Of a stretch of DNA of 64,000 bases, positions 7,992 through 17,112 are shown in pieces (position 1 is the first letter of the stretch; each line of letters begins with the position of its first letter). Both the position numbers and the translations under genes were made by a program. The notes under the pieces are model-generated. The model was given only the letters and a program-made list of their open reading frames with translations, was not told the origin of the DNA and did not search any database. Source of the stretch: Mesorhizobium neociceri (GTDB lineage: Bacteria; Pseudomonadota; Alphaproteobacteria; Rhizobiales; Rhizobiaceae); the NCBI RefSeq assembly GCF_013520985.1, contig NZ_JACDTY010000002.1, positions 682,001 to 746,000 of the forward strand, written 5' to 3'.

Positions 7992-9158
7992 TTAGACGAA
8001 GGGCTTTCCGACCTTGTATTTCTCCGGCACCAGGCGCTTCAAATAGGCCATGCCGGCATCCGACAGCTGGTTGACGTCGGGCTTCATGAAATCGTCCGGC
8101 ATATGGCGCGTCTTGCCGGCGACGTTCTTTAGCGGCACCTTCTTCAGTACCGTTTTCGTGCCGTCATATTGCAGCGCCACCGAGCCGCCGCCTTCCCCGG
8201 CGACGGCAACCGCGAAGGCGCCGGCATCGAAGGCCTCCTGCGCATCGACGGCGCTGATCGCGCCGATATAGCCGCGCGGCATGTAGCCCAGCGCATCGAC
8301 ACGCGCGCGCTTGCCTGGCAGGCCATCGGCAAGCGCCCGTTCGAGGGCTGCCGGCAGGTCACTGCCCGACAGTTTGACGTTGCCATGGGCGTCGCGCTCA
8401 AGCTTGTCCGGCGGCACCAGGCTTTCGACCAGCGCCTTGCCGTCGGCGGTGCTGACGCCTTCCGAGACGGCGACGATGCAGCGCTTGTGGCGGTCGAGCG
8501 AGGCGCGCACGTCGTCGATGAAGCCGGCGGCCGAGAACGGCCGTTCCGGCACGTAGACCAGATGCGGGCCGCTGTCGGGATCGAGCTGCCAGGCGGCAGC
8601 AGCCGCAGTGAGGAAGCCGGCATGGCGGCCCATGACGATGCCGACATAGATGCCGGGCAGCGCGCGGAAATCGAGATCGACGGACAGGAAGGCGCCGGCA
8701 ACGAACTCGGCCGCCGAGATGAAGCCCGGCGTGTGGTCGTTTTCCTCGAGATCATTGTCGATGGTTTTTGGCGCATGGACGAAGGCGATGCTGCCACCGG
8801 CAGCGTCGGTCAGGATCTGCTGCGTGCCCGACGTGTCGTTGCCGCCGATGTAGATGAAGGCGTCGGCGCCGGCCTTCTTCAGGCCGTTGAGGATGACCTC
8901 GCAATAGGCGGCGTCAGGCTTGTCGCGGGTCGAGCCGAGGGCGGCACTCGGCGTTCCGGCGATCAGCCGCAGCCGATCCTCGGGGATGGCGGAGAGGTCC
9001 ACGTAGTTGCCGTCACGAATGCCGCGCACGCCATGGATGGAGCCCAGCACCTTGGCGCCGGGATGGCGCTTGCGGATTTCCAGCGTGGCGCCGACGACCG
9101 TCTGGTTGATGACGGCGGTCGGGCCGCCGCCCTGCGCGATGACAAACGTTCCAGCCAT
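7992..9158 (-). CDS. pfp: Pyrophosphate-dependent 6-phosphofructokinase
   Basis: This 388-residue enzyme phosphorylates fructose 6-phosphate, probably with pyrophosphate. GGNDTSG (residues 105-111) carries an Asp where ATP-dependent enzymes have Gly, the usual marker for PPi use. PKTIDND (130-136) is the fructose-6-phosphate/catalytic motif, and IVMGRHAGFL follows at about 174. Length matches the short PPi-PFK group. In organisms that mainly use Entner-Doudoroff, this reversible enzyme often serves gluconeogenesis or pentose-phosphate side reactions. An MBL hydrolase gene follows at 14 nt. PPi specificity is inferred from the motif only. Confidence 0.9.
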   Translation of the reverse strand: MAGTFVIAQGGGPTAVINQTVVGATLEIRKRHPGAKVLGSIHGVRGIRDGNYVDLSAIPEDRLRLIAGTPSAALGSTRDKPDAAYCEVILNGLKKAGADAFIYIGGNDTSGTQQILTDAAGGSIAFVHAPKTIDNDLEENDHTPGFISAAEFVAGAFLSVDLDFRALPGIYVGIVMGRHAGFLTAAAAAWQLDPDSGPHLVYVPERPFSAAGFIDDVRASLDRHKRCIVAVSEGVSTADGKALVESLVPPDKLERDAHGNVKLSGSDLPAALERALADGLPGKRARVDALGYMPRGYIGAISAVDAQEAFDAGAFAVAVAGEGGGSVALQYDGTKTVLKKVPLKNVAGKTRHMPDDFMKPDVNQLSDAGMAYLKRLVPEKYKVGKPFV

Positions 9159-9172
9159 GCTTGATGTCTCCT

Positions 9173-9246
9173 CTGGTGTGGTGGATTTGAAGTCCCTGTC
9201 ATCTTGGTGGCATCAGCTTCCAGGAACTTCAAATCCACCACACCAG
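9173..9246. repeat. Perfect 21-bp inverted repeat (GTGTGGTGGATTT type)
   Basis: Arms 9173-9193 and 9226-9246 are exact reverse complements (CTGGTGTGGTGGATTTGAAGT and its partner) around a 32-nt loop. It lies just upstream of the phosphofructokinase start codon. The outer part resembles the second inverted repeat at 9263-9329, so both look like copies of one mobile palindrome family. A transcript would form a long hairpin in the pfp 5' leader. Confidence 0.85.
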
Positions 9247-9262
9247 ATTCTTACAGTTTCTA

Positions 9263-9329
9263 GTGTGGCGGATCCGAAATTCGCTCACTGCGGCGCTCCG
9301 AGGCTCTGCGAATTTCGGATTCGCCACAC
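9263..9329. repeat. 22-bp inverted repeat (GTGTGGCGGATCC type), one mismatch
   Basis: Arms 9263-9284 and 9308-9329 pair with a single mismatch (GGATCC against GGATTC on the other arm) around a 23-nt loop. It sits 16 nt from the previous palindrome and shares the GTGTGG(T/C)GGAT(T/C) outer motif with it. The tandem pair fills the space between the pfp start and the end of the L,D-transpeptidase gene. Confidence 0.8.
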
Positions 9330-9414
9330 GGGTGATGGTTTTCAAGGCACCTTGGCCTAGCTTGCCGCATCGCGCAACGGGAGTTTCGAGCGGCGCCAAA
9401 CCGCCGCAGAAGGA

Positions 9415-10182
9415 TCAGACGACGACGACCGGGTTCTTCTTGGAAACGCGGCTGTAGAGGTCGATGATGTCCTGGTTGATCAGGCGCACGCAGCCCGACG
9501 ACATCGCCTGGCCGATGCTCGCCCATTCGGGCGAACCGTGGATGCGGTAGCCGGTGTCCTTGCCGTCCTGGTAGATGTAGAGGGCACGCGCACCGAGCGG
9601 ATTGGTGAGGCCACCGGGCTGGCCGTTTTGCCACTTCACCAGTTCCGGCTTGCGCTGGATCATTTCCGGCGGCGGCGTCCACACCGGCCATTCCTTGCCG
9701 TATTGGATGTTGGCGCGGCCCGACCAGCGGAAGCCGTCCTTGCCGATGCCGACGCCGTAGCGGATGGCGTCGCCGCCCTCCTGCACGAGATAGAGCTTTC
9801 GCTCCTGCAGATGGACGACAATGGTGCCGGGCGCCTCGCCGGTCTCGTTGACGACAATCTGGCGGCGGAACTCCGGCTTGACCTTCTGATAGGGCACCGC
9901 CGGCACTTCGAAACCGCCATCGGTGAGCGCGGCATACATAACGTCGGGGCCGGTGATGTTCTTGTCGACGCTGATTGCGGGGCGGATCGGCCGCACCGAG
10001 CCGGTGACCGTATCGTCCAGCTGCAATTGCGGCAGTTCGAGCGTCGAGGTGCTGCAGCCGGCCATGCCGAGCAGCGCCATGGCGCCGGCCCCTGTAAGGA
10101 CCGAGCGGCGGGAATAGAGATTTTCGGTTTCGATTGCGTCGCCATTTGCAGGCGGCGTCAGATTCTGCGGCAACTCACGCAT
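9415..10182 (-). CDS. L,D-transpeptidase (YkuD/ErfK family), exported
   Basis: This 255-residue cell-wall enzyme has the YkuD catalytic signature HGSPEWASIG ... SSGCVRLINQD, with the nucleophilic Cys in SGCVRL. The N-terminus carries a twin-arginine-like SRRSVLTGAGAMALLGMAG and then Cys, so it may be a Tat-exported lipoprotein. It would form 3-3 peptidoglycan cross-links or attach outer-membrane proteins to peptidoglycan. I chose ATG 10182 with TAGGG upstream; the frame stays open to a GTG at 10215. It appears to be a single-gene unit; the LysE gene diverges upstream. Confidence 0.88.
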   Translation of the reverse strand: MRELPQNLTPPANGDAIETENLYSRRSVLTGAGAMALLGMAGCSTSTLELPQLQLDDTVTGSVRPIRPAISVDKNITGPDVMYAALTDGGFEVPAVPYQKVKPEFRRQIVVNETGEAPGTIVVHLQERKLYLVQEGGDAIRYGVGIGKDGFRWSGRANIQYGKEWPVWTPPPEMIQRKPELVKWQNGQPGGLTNPLGARALYIYQDGKDTGYRIHGSPEWASIGQAMSSGCVRLINQDIIDLYSRVSKKNPVVVV

Positions 10183-10396
10183 GCACCCAAACCCTACACT
10201 GTCGGCCGGAAACACGGTCCGGCCGGATAGCAGGCAGTTTCGCCAAACATGGTTGAAAAAGGGTGAAGGCCTTCCCTGTGCCCTTTATGCCTGGGCCGGC
10301 CGCGCGAAACGGCCCGCTGCGCATTTTTTGAGATGACCCTTTACATTCCCGCGGACCCGAGGATTTATCCTTTTCTTTGCGCTCAAGGAGACAAAG

Positions 10397-11020
10397 ATGT
10401 CGTTCGAAAACTGGGCCGCCTTCGCCGCCGCCTCCACCGTCCTGCTCATCATTCCCGGTCCGACCATTCTTCTGGTCGTGTCCTATGCGCTGGGCCAGGG
10501 CTGGCGCACCGCATTGCCGATGGCCGTCGGCGTGGCGCTGGGCGACTTCACCGCCATGACGCTTTCGATGCTGGGCATCGGCGCGCTGCTGGCCGCGTCG
10601 GCGACCGTGTTCACCATCCTGAAGCTGATCGGCGCCTGCTATCTGATCTATCTTGGCATAAAGCTGTTTCGCGCCGGTGGCGCGCTCAAAGCCGAACCGC
10701 GCACCGACGCCGTGTCGGCGGCCAAGATGATGGCGCATGCCTGGCTGGTCACCGCGCTCAACCCGAAAAGCATCACCTTCTTCGTCGCCTTCCTGCCGCA
10801 GTTCCTCAATCGGGAAGCCGATTTCTGGCCGCAGATGCTGATTTTTGAGACCACCTTCCTGGCGCTCGCCTTTGCCAATGCCTTCGGCTACGCGCTGATC
10901 GCGGCTCGCGCCCGCAACGTCGTGCGCAACCCCAAGGCGATCCGCATCTTCAACCGCACCGGCGGCACGCTGCTGGTCGGCGCGGGGATAGCTACCGTGG
11001 CAATGCGTTCGGGGAATTAA
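10397..11020 (+). CDS. LysE/RhtB family amino-acid exporter
   Basis: This 207-residue inner-membrane protein has about six hydrophobic segments. The N-terminal family signature IIPGPTILLVVSYALGQG (about residues 17-34) and the conserved ALNPKSITFFVAFLPQF segment (about 119-135) place it in the LysE/RhtB family, which exports amino acids such as threonine, homoserine or lysine. ATG at 10397 follows a clear AAGGAGACAAAG ribosome binding site. The substrate cannot be assigned. It converges with the autotransporter gene, 21 nt apart. Confidence 0.88.
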   Translation: MSFENWAAFAAASTVLLIIPGPTILLVVSYALGQGWRTALPMAVGVALGDFTAMTLSMLGIGALLAASATVFTILKLIGACYLIYLGIKLFRAGGALKAEPRTDAVSAAKMMAHAWLVTALNPKSITFFVAFLPQFLNREADFWPQMLIFETTFLALAFANAFGYALIAARARNVVRNPKAIRIFNRTGGTLLVGAGIATVAMRSGN

Positions 11021-11041
11021 GACGGGTGAAGTTCGCCCGCC

Positions 11042-13828
11042 TCACCACTTGATGCTGAAGCCCAGGTTGCCTTCCAGCACGCGCCGTTTGTCGCCGCCGA
11101 GATTGGTGGTGTAGTCGCCGGTGGCGAAGAGGGAGACCTTGTCGGTCACCTTGGCGATCACGCCGCCGCCGAATTCGAGCGAGGTGGATTTGCCTTCGGT
11201 CGAGATGTCGGTGCCCTCGAAGTCGACCTGGTCGGTGCCGCCGAAGGCGTGCCAGATATTGGCCTTGAGGTAAGGCTGCAGTGGGACGCCGTCCACCGTC
11301 GTCTCGCCTTGCAGCCGCAACCCGACCCTGGCGTTGACCTGATCGTCGGCATCGAAGGAGACGGCCGAGAAGCTGTCCCTGACATCGTCAAGCGACAGAT
11401 GCTGCCAGACCAGCTGCGCCTGCGGCTCCAGCGTCCAGCCTTGCGCCAGCGCTATGGGGTAGCCGCCCTCCAGCGAAGCGGTGATGCCGGTTCCGTCGAT
11501 GTCGATGCCGATGTCGCGCGACGAGCTTGCCGAGCCGCTGAAGAAGGTGGCCATGAGCACGCCATCGAGATACCAGCCGCCCTGGCCGATGCGTGTCCAG
11601 TAGCCGCCGATGCTGGTGCCGCCGAGATCGATGCCGCCGACGGCGAGACCGTCCTGCCCCAGCGCCTGGCCGCGCACATCGCCATTCATGCTGCCATAGC
11701 CGATGAACAGGCCGGCGCGATCGACCGAGCCAGCGCTGGTTTCGCGGCCGATGAGATCGAAACCGGCCTGCAGGCCGAACAGCGTACCGTCGAAGGACGG
11801 CGAAACCGTCCCCGACCAGCCCATCTTGTCGTCCTGGCCGAAGATGCGGCCCCAGACGGGCTGCAATTCGGTGTTGGACAAAAGGCTCTGTTCGCCACGC
11901 CGCTCGTGGAAGGTGCCGAGCGTTGACATCGCAAGATGCTGGGCCACCGGCGGCACGGCCGAATAGACGGGAACCTCGATGCGGTAGAGCAGGATTTCCT
12001 CACCCGCCGCCGGGGTCGGCAGATCCGGTGCGTCCATGGGCACTTCCGGTGGCGGCGGCGGCGGATCCGCCTCCGCCGCAGGTGGCGGCGGTGGAGGCGG
12101 CTCGGGCTCCGGGTCGCTTGCCTGGACCGGCGGCGTCGGATCGACTGGCGGATTGCCGGCGTCGCCTTCGGTCGGCGGCGGTACTGGCGGCAGCTCGGAC
12201 GGCGGCGGCGGCGGCTCGGTCTCCGGCGCTTCCGGCTCCGGCGCCGGAGTGGGTTCGAGCGCTGGCGGCGCCGCGGCCGGCGTCGTCGGTGTTATCAGCG
12301 TCGAGCGCAGATACCAGTTCTCCTCGCTGCCGGCGGTGACCCCGCCCTTGAACAGATAATATTCGAAGGCGCCCGCGGCGACCGGCGCGTCGAGCGCAAA
12401 GGCGCCGGCAGCCGTTGTCGCGCCGTTCATTGCCTGGATGACCATGATGCCGTCCGCAGTGGTCTCGGCACCCGCACCGCCGACATTGATCACCGCGATG
12501 CCGGTCGAGCCGGAGGCCGTGCCGCCGGACAGGACAAGCCTGTCCGAGTCGGAACTATCGTCGCCGAGCTCCGTCTGGATGAGCAGCAGGCCGCCGAGGC
12601 CGGTATAATTGCCTGATATCGTCAGCCGGTCGGTCACGCTGGTGCCGCCATTGGTCAGGTCGATGCGGCCGGCATTCATCACTTCGGCCATCTGGCCGGC
12701 GGTAAAGGCCTGGATCGTGGCATTGAAGCCGCCACCAAAGAGCGTGCTTGCCTGATCGACATTGAGCGACCCGGTGGCCGTGGCGCTGTCGCCGAGCACG
12801 AGATTGCCGTCCAGCGTCAATTCGGTGTCGTTGGTGGCGTTGATCGTCTCCCAGGTCCGAACCCGGCTGATCCCGTCCAGCGAGACATTGTCGAAGGTCA
12901 GCGTATCGGTGCCGGCGCCACCATTCAACGCGTCGGCGTCGCCGAGATTGGCGTTGGAGAGGTTGCTGAGCTTGGCGGTGTCGTTGTCGCCGCCGAGATC
13001 GACGGCGCCATAGATGATGCCGCCGCCATTCCAGGCGAAGCTGTCGGCGCCGAAACTCATCAGCACGTCGCCGCCGACCGTACCGCCGGTCACCGTTACG
13101 CTGTCGGTGCCGCCGCTGACGCTGATGTTGCCGCCGATGGTGCCGCCCGAGAGAATGATCGTGTCGTTGCCGAAGCCGGTGACGAGGTTGCGGTCGATCG
13201 TGCCGCCGGACATGTTGAAGTAATTGTCGTCGAGCTTCATGTTGACGCGACCTATGCGGCCGCCAGTCATCACCGCATGATCGCCGTCGTCGAAGAAATC
13301 GACAATGCGCCCACCGCTCATGAAGAAGGTGTCGAGCGCGTCGCCCTGGTTCAGCGAACCGATCTGCCCACCGCTCATGTTGAAATCGTCGATACCGGCG
13401 CCTTGCTGGACGTTGCCGGTGACAGTGCCGCCGCCGATGGTGAAGAAATCCGTGCCGCCGCCCTGGTCGACAGTGCCGGTGATGGTGGCGGACTGCATGT
13501 CGATGCGGTCGATGCCGGTGCCGAAGGTGACGTTGCCGCTGATCTGTCCGGTGCCGGCGGTGGGGAAGGTCAGCGTGTTGTCGCCGCTGGTGTCGGTAAG
13601 GCTGCCGCCCGAATCGCCGCTGTCGCAGATGTAGGCGGTATTTCCGGCCGGCGGGACCAGCGCGCAGGCGGCGAAGGCCGTAGAATTGGGCAGAAACGCC
13701 AGTGCCGTAGTTGAGAGAACGCTAATAAACCATGGATGTGGCTGACGCAGCTTTCGCCGCGATAAAGCAACTGTTTCCTCCGTATCCCGCAAACAACTGT
13801 CCGCAGGCTTGTTCTTCAGGTGCCGCAT
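11042..13828 (-). CDS. Autotransporter (type Va) with beta-helical repeat passenger
   Basis: The 928-residue product has a signal segment near residues 33-55 (ISVLSTTALAFLPNSTAFAA) and a passenger of short Gly-rich repeats. Between about residues 70 and 290 units such as FNMSGGQIG, FFMSGGRIV, VMTGGRIG, FNMSGGTID and IILSGGTIG recur every 17-20 residues, as expected of a beta-helix. A long Pro/Glu-rich linker (about 510-620; DNA 11990-12300) leads to a C-terminal beta-barrel of about 270 residues ending in GFSIKW, with the usual terminal aromatic. ATG 13828 has GAGAGGGACGCG upstream; the frame is open 57 nt further. The surface role (adhesion or other) is not deducible. Expressed alone. Confidence 0.88.
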   Translation of the reverse strand: MRHLKNKPADSCLRDTEETVALSRRKLRQPHPWFISVLSTTALAFLPNSTAFAACALVPPAGNTAYICDSGDSGGSLTDTSGDNTLTFPTAGTGQISGNVTFGTGIDRIDMQSATITGTVDQGGGTDFFTIGGGTVTGNVQQGAGIDDFNMSGGQIGSLNQGDALDTFFMSGGRIVDFFDDGDHAVMTGGRIGRVNMKLDDNYFNMSGGTIDRNLVTGFGNDTIILSGGTIGGNISVSGGTDSVTVTGGTVGGDVLMSFGADSFAWNGGGIIYGAVDLGGDNDTAKLSNLSNANLGDADALNGGAGTDTLTFDNVSLDGISRVRTWETINATNDTELTLDGNLVLGDSATATGSLNVDQASTLFGGGFNATIQAFTAGQMAEVMNAGRIDLTNGGTSVTDRLTISGNYTGLGGLLLIQTELGDDSSDSDRLVLSGGTASGSTGIAVINVGGAGAETTADGIMVIQAMNGATTAAGAFALDAPVAAGAFEYYLFKGGVTAGSEENWYLRSTLITPTTPAAAPPALEPTPAPEPEAPETEPPPPPSELPPVPPPTEGDAGNPPVDPTPPVQASDPEPEPPPPPPPAAEADPPPPPPEVPMDAPDLPTPAAGEEILLYRIEVPVYSAVPPVAQHLAMSTLGTFHERRGEQSLLSNTELQPVWGRIFGQDDKMGWSGTVSPSFDGTLFGLQAGFDLIGRETSAGSVDRAGLFIGYGSMNGDVRGQALGQDGLAVGGIDLGGTSIGGYWTRIGQGGWYLDGVLMATFFSGSASSSRDIGIDIDGTGITASLEGGYPIALAQGWTLEPQAQLVWQHLSLDDVRDSFSAVSFDADDQVNARVGLRLQGETTVDGVPLQPYLKANIWHAFGGTDQVDFEGTDISTEGKSTSLEFGGGVIAKVTDKVSLFATGDYTTNLGGDKRRVLEGNLGFSIKW

Positions 13829-14055
13829 CGCGTCCCTCTCAATTCGCGATTTCAAGCTCCCCGCCCGGCGCCGCAATGAAGACACAATCCGTCAGATTTT
13901 ACAAAGCCTATTCTGTGCCTCATGGTTGATGAACTGCGAAACTAGTTGAACTGGACTCCGGTATTGATTGGTCCAGACTTCGCTTGGCGCGCCCGCCGCC
14001 GATGCTCTAGGATCGGCCGCGCAGCTGGAGTTTTGTGATCACCGGAGGACCGGGC

Positions 14056-15378
14056 ATGGCAGTCAGGGACGCATTCGGCTTGACCTTATCAGGCGCGTCG
14101 GAGGCCGGCTTCACGCCCTACAGCCAGGCCGTCCGCGAATTGCAATGCTTCATCGGCGACCCCGTCGCTTCCGTCGATCGCGCCATTGCGGCCGACCCGG
14201 GCTTCGTCATGGCGCATGTGTTCAAGGGCTACCTGTTCGGCCTCGCCACCGAGCGCGAGGCAACGGCGGTGGCCAAGGCATGCCACGAAGCTGCGCTGCC
14301 GCTTGCCGCGACTGCGCGCGAGCAGGCGCATGTCGCGGCCCTTGGCCATCTCGCCGCCGGCCGCTGGCACGAAGCTTCGCGCTTGCTCGAAGATATCGCC
14401 ATCGACTTCCCGCTCGACGCGGTGGCGCTGCAGACCGGGCACCAGGTCGACTTCTTCACCGGCAATGCCCGCATGCTGCGCGACCGCATCGGCCGCGCCC
14501 TGCCGTCATGGCAAAAGGACATGCCTGGATACCACGCCATCCTCGGCATGCAGGCGTTCGGGCTGGAAGAGATGGGCGACTATGCACAGGCGGAGAAGTT
14601 TGGTCGCACTGCGGTCGCCATCGAGCCGCGCGACGGCTGGGGCCAACATGCCGTCGCTCACGTCATGGAGATGCAAAGCCGGCAAAGGGATGGCATCGCC
14701 TGGATGCGCGCCAATCCTGAAGCGTGGACAAAAGACAGCTTCCTGCAGGTGCACAATTGGTGGCATTTGGCGCTGTTCCACTACGATCTCGGCGAGACGG
14801 GCGAAGTGCTTGATCTCTATGACGGGCCGATCTACGGCACCCCGTCGACGATGGCGCTCAATATGGTCGATGCCTCGGCGATCCTGTGGCGGCTTCATCT
14901 CGGCGGCGTCGATGTCGGTGACCGCTGGATAGCGCTCGCAGCCAACTGGCCCAAGGTCGGTGCCGGTAACTACGCCTTCAACGACGCCCATGCGATGATG
15001 GCCTTCGTCGGAGCAGGGCTCGAAGCGCCAGCCAAAACCTTGCTCGAGACGCAACGCGAGGCGATGCGCGGCAGCGACGACAACGCTGCCTTCACCAGGG
15101 ATGTCGGCCATCCGTTGACGCTGGCGATCAAGGCCTTTGGCGAAGGCAACTACAACGAGGCGGTGCGCCTGATCCGGCCGATTCGCTCGATCGCTCATCG
15201 CTTCGGCGGCAGCCATGCCCAGCGCGATGTCATCGACCTGACGCTGATCGAGGCGGCGCTGCGCGCCGGCGGCACGGCTGTTGCAAAGGCCTTGACGGCC
15301 GAGCGCCAGATGGCCCGGCCGGACAGTCCGCTGTCGGCGCTGTTTTCGCGGCGCGCCGCAGATTTGTCAGAGAATTGA
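14056..15378 (+). CDS. Tetratricopeptide repeat protein (TTC38-like)
   Basis: This 440-residue protein resembles the tetratricopeptide-repeat-protein-38 family that is common in alphaproteobacteria. TPR-like helical pairs cover the whole length, for example RAIAADPGFVMAHVFKGYLFG and GMQAFGLEEMGDYAQAEKFG, with characteristic VHNWWHLALFHYDLGE in the middle. No signal peptide or catalytic motif is seen, so a cytoplasmic protein-binding role is likely. The ATG at 14056 has a good GGAGGACCGGGC ribosome site. It stands alone, about 80 nt upstream of xylB on the same strand. Confidence 0.75.
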   Translation: MAVRDAFGLTLSGASEAGFTPYSQAVRELQCFIGDPVASVDRAIAADPGFVMAHVFKGYLFGLATEREATAVAKACHEAALPLAATAREQAHVAALGHLAAGRWHEASRLLEDIAIDFPLDAVALQTGHQVDFFTGNARMLRDRIGRALPSWQKDMPGYHAILGMQAFGLEEMGDYAQAEKFGRTAVAIEPRDGWGQHAVAHVMEMQSRQRDGIAWMRANPEAWTKDSFLQVHNWWHLALFHYDLGETGEVLDLYDGPIYGTPSTMALNMVDASAILWRLHLGGVDVGDRWIALAANWPKVGAGNYAFNDAHAMMAFVGAGLEAPAKTLLETQREAMRGSDDNAAFTRDVGHPLTLAIKAFGEGNYNEAVRLIRPIRSIAHRFGGSHAQRDVIDLTLIEAALRAGGTAVAKALTAERQMARPDSPLSALFSRRAADLSEN

Positions 15379-15402
15379 CCCGCAACGGATCTTGTTTTAA
15401 AA

Positions 15403-15440
15403 ACTGGCCAAGCCAGATTTTTTCGAGACCCGAAAAAATT
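15403..15440 (+). terminator. Possible terminator or operator between the TPR gene and xylB
   Basis: A short stem CTGGC-CAA-GCCAG at 15404-15416 is followed by ATTTTTTTCG, resembling a weak intrinsic terminator. It runs into a second palindrome, TTTTTTCG-AGACC-CGAAAAAA, at 15419-15437. The latter could instead be an operator for xylB, whose start is 23 nt downstream. Confidence 0.4.
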
Positions 15441-15460
15441 AATGGCAATGGGAGGACTGC

Positions 15461-16915
15461 ATGTATCTCGGCCTCGATCTCGGCACGTCGGGCGTCAAGG
15501 CGCTGCTGATCGATGCCGGGCAAACCGTCATCGGCTCCGGCCATGCTTCGCTTGACGTATCGCGGCCGCACCCCGGCTGGTCAGAGCAGAACCCCGCCGA
15601 CTGGATCCGCGCCTGCGAGACCGCGATCGCGGAGCTGAAATCAGCGCATCCGAAAGAGCTTGCCGCGGTCAAAGGCATCGGCCTCTCCGGCCACATGCAC
15701 GGCGCGACCTTGCTCGACGCCGCGGACAAAGTGCTGCGCCCCTGCATATTGTGGAACGATACGCGCAGCCATGCCGAAGCGGCAGCGCTCGACGCCGACC
15801 CGCGCTTCCGCAAGCTGACCGGCAACATCGTCTTCCCCGGCTTCACCGCGCCGAAACTCGCCTGGGTGAAAAACAACGAGCCCGCCGTCTTCGCCAAGGT
15901 GGCGAAGGTGCTTTTGCCCAAGGACTTCCTGCGGTTCTGGCTGACCGGCGAGCATATGTCGGAAATGTCCGACTCGGCCGGCACTTCCTGGCTCGATGTC
16001 GGCAAGCGGCGTTGGTCAGCGGAATTGCTAGCAGCGACATCGCTCGACGAGACGCAGATGCCGTCGCTGGTCGAAGGCACGGAAAAGGCCGGAGCCTTGC
16101 GCGCCGAACTGGCCGCAAGCTGGGGCATGACATCAGGCGTCCCGGTTGCCGGCGGCGCAGGTGACAATGCGGCTTCCGCCTGCGGCATGGGCACGGTCGG
16201 CGCCGGCCACGCTTTTGTGTCGCTGGGCACATCCGGCGTGCTGTTTGCCGCCAACGCGTCCTACCTGCCCAATCCGGCCAGCGCGGTCCACACCTTCTGC
16301 CACGCGCTGCCCAACACCTGGCACCAGATGGGCGTCATCCTGTCGGCCACGGATTCGCTCAATTGGCTCTCGGAGATTTCAGGCAAAAAGGCCGGCGAAT
16401 TGACCGCCGACCTCGGCGAGACGCTGAAGGCGCCGACGGGCGTGTCGTTCCTCCCTTATCTCTCGGGCGAACGCACGCCGCACAATGATTCCGCCATTCG
16501 CGGCGCCTTCACCGGGCTGGCGCATGAATCCAGCCGCGCGGTGTTGACACAAGCGGTGCTTGAGGGCGTCGCCTTCGCCTTCCGCGACAGTCTCGAAGCC
16601 TTGAAGACGGCGGGCACGACCTTGACGCGGGTGACGGCGATCGGCGGCGGCTCGCGCTCGCGCTACTGGCTGAAGGCGATCGCCAGCGCGCTGCAGATGC
16701 CGGTGGATATTCCGGCAGACGGCGATTTCGGCGCGGCGTTTGGGGCGGCACGGCTTGGGCTGATCGCGGCGACAGGGGCTGATCCGCTCAGCGTCTGCAC
16801 GGCGCCGAGGACGGATGCGACGATAGAGCCGGATGCCGTGCTCGGCGGCGCCTACGCGGACGCCTATCAGCGTTACCGGGCGCTGTATCCGGCGATAAAG
16901 GGCGTGACCGCGTGA
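15461..16915 (+). CDS. xylB: Xylulokinase
   Basis: This 484-residue FGGY-family kinase phosphorylates D-xylulose to xylulose 5-phosphate. The N-terminal phosphate motif GLDLGTSGVKALLID, the substrate region GLSGHMHGATLLD, the catalytic-Asp region AGGAGDNAASACG (about 229-241) and LSGERTPHNDSAIRG are all present. Length is standard. ATG at 15461 follows GGGAGGACTGC. The xylose isomerase gene lies 670 nt downstream on the same strand, with an NTF2-like gene on the other strand and a large palindrome between them. Confidence 0.93.
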   Translation: MYLGLDLGTSGVKALLIDAGQTVIGSGHASLDVSRPHPGWSEQNPADWIRACETAIAELKSAHPKELAAVKGIGLSGHMHGATLLDAADKVLRPCILWNDTRSHAEAAALDADPRFRKLTGNIVFPGFTAPKLAWVKNNEPAVFAKVAKVLLPKDFLRFWLTGEHMSEMSDSAGTSWLDVGKRRWSAELLAATSLDETQMPSLVEGTEKAGALRAELAASWGMTSGVPVAGGAGDNAASACGMGTVGAGHAFVSLGTSGVLFAANASYLPNPASAVHTFCHALPNTWHQMGVILSATDSLNWLSEISGKKAGELTADLGETLKAPTGVSFLPYLSGERTPHNDSAIRGAFTGLAHESSRAVLTQAVLEGVAFAFRDSLEALKTAGTTLTRVTAIGGGSRSRYWLKAIASALQMPVDIPADGDFGAAFGAARLGLIAATGADPLSVCTAPRTDATIEPDAVLGGAYADAYQRYRALYPAIKGVTA

Positions 16916-16929
16916 GTCAGTGCGCGGCA

Positions 16930-17083
16930 CCCCCCTCTGGCCTGCCGGCCATCTCCCCCTCAAGGGGGGAGATCAGCAGACCTAGCAATGCCTCATCTCT
17001 TTCCACGTTGGTCGTTGGCGAAGGTCCGCGTGACAGCCAATCTCCCCCCTTGAGGGGGAGATGGCCGGCAGGCCAGAGGGGGG
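16930..17083. repeat. Perfect 43-bp inverted repeat (CTCCCCCTCAAGGGGGGAG element)
   Basis: Arms 16930-16972 and 17041-17083 are exact reverse complements, each containing CTGGCCTGCCGGCC and CTCCCCCTCAAGGGGGGAG. The loop is 68 nt. Each arm is itself partly self-complementary, so alternative hairpins are possible. It sits between convergent xylB and the NTF2-like gene, where it could end transcription from both sides. Elements with this core are widespread in Mesorhizobium-type genomes. Confidence 0.9.
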
Positions 17084-17112
17084 CGCTTCACGCCACACTT
17101 ACCCAGAGAGCC

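Noticed and set aside
16930..17083. CRISPR-like repeated segments
   Set aside because: There are only two copies, in inverted orientation with one loop; this is a palindrome, not an array. No cas genes are present.
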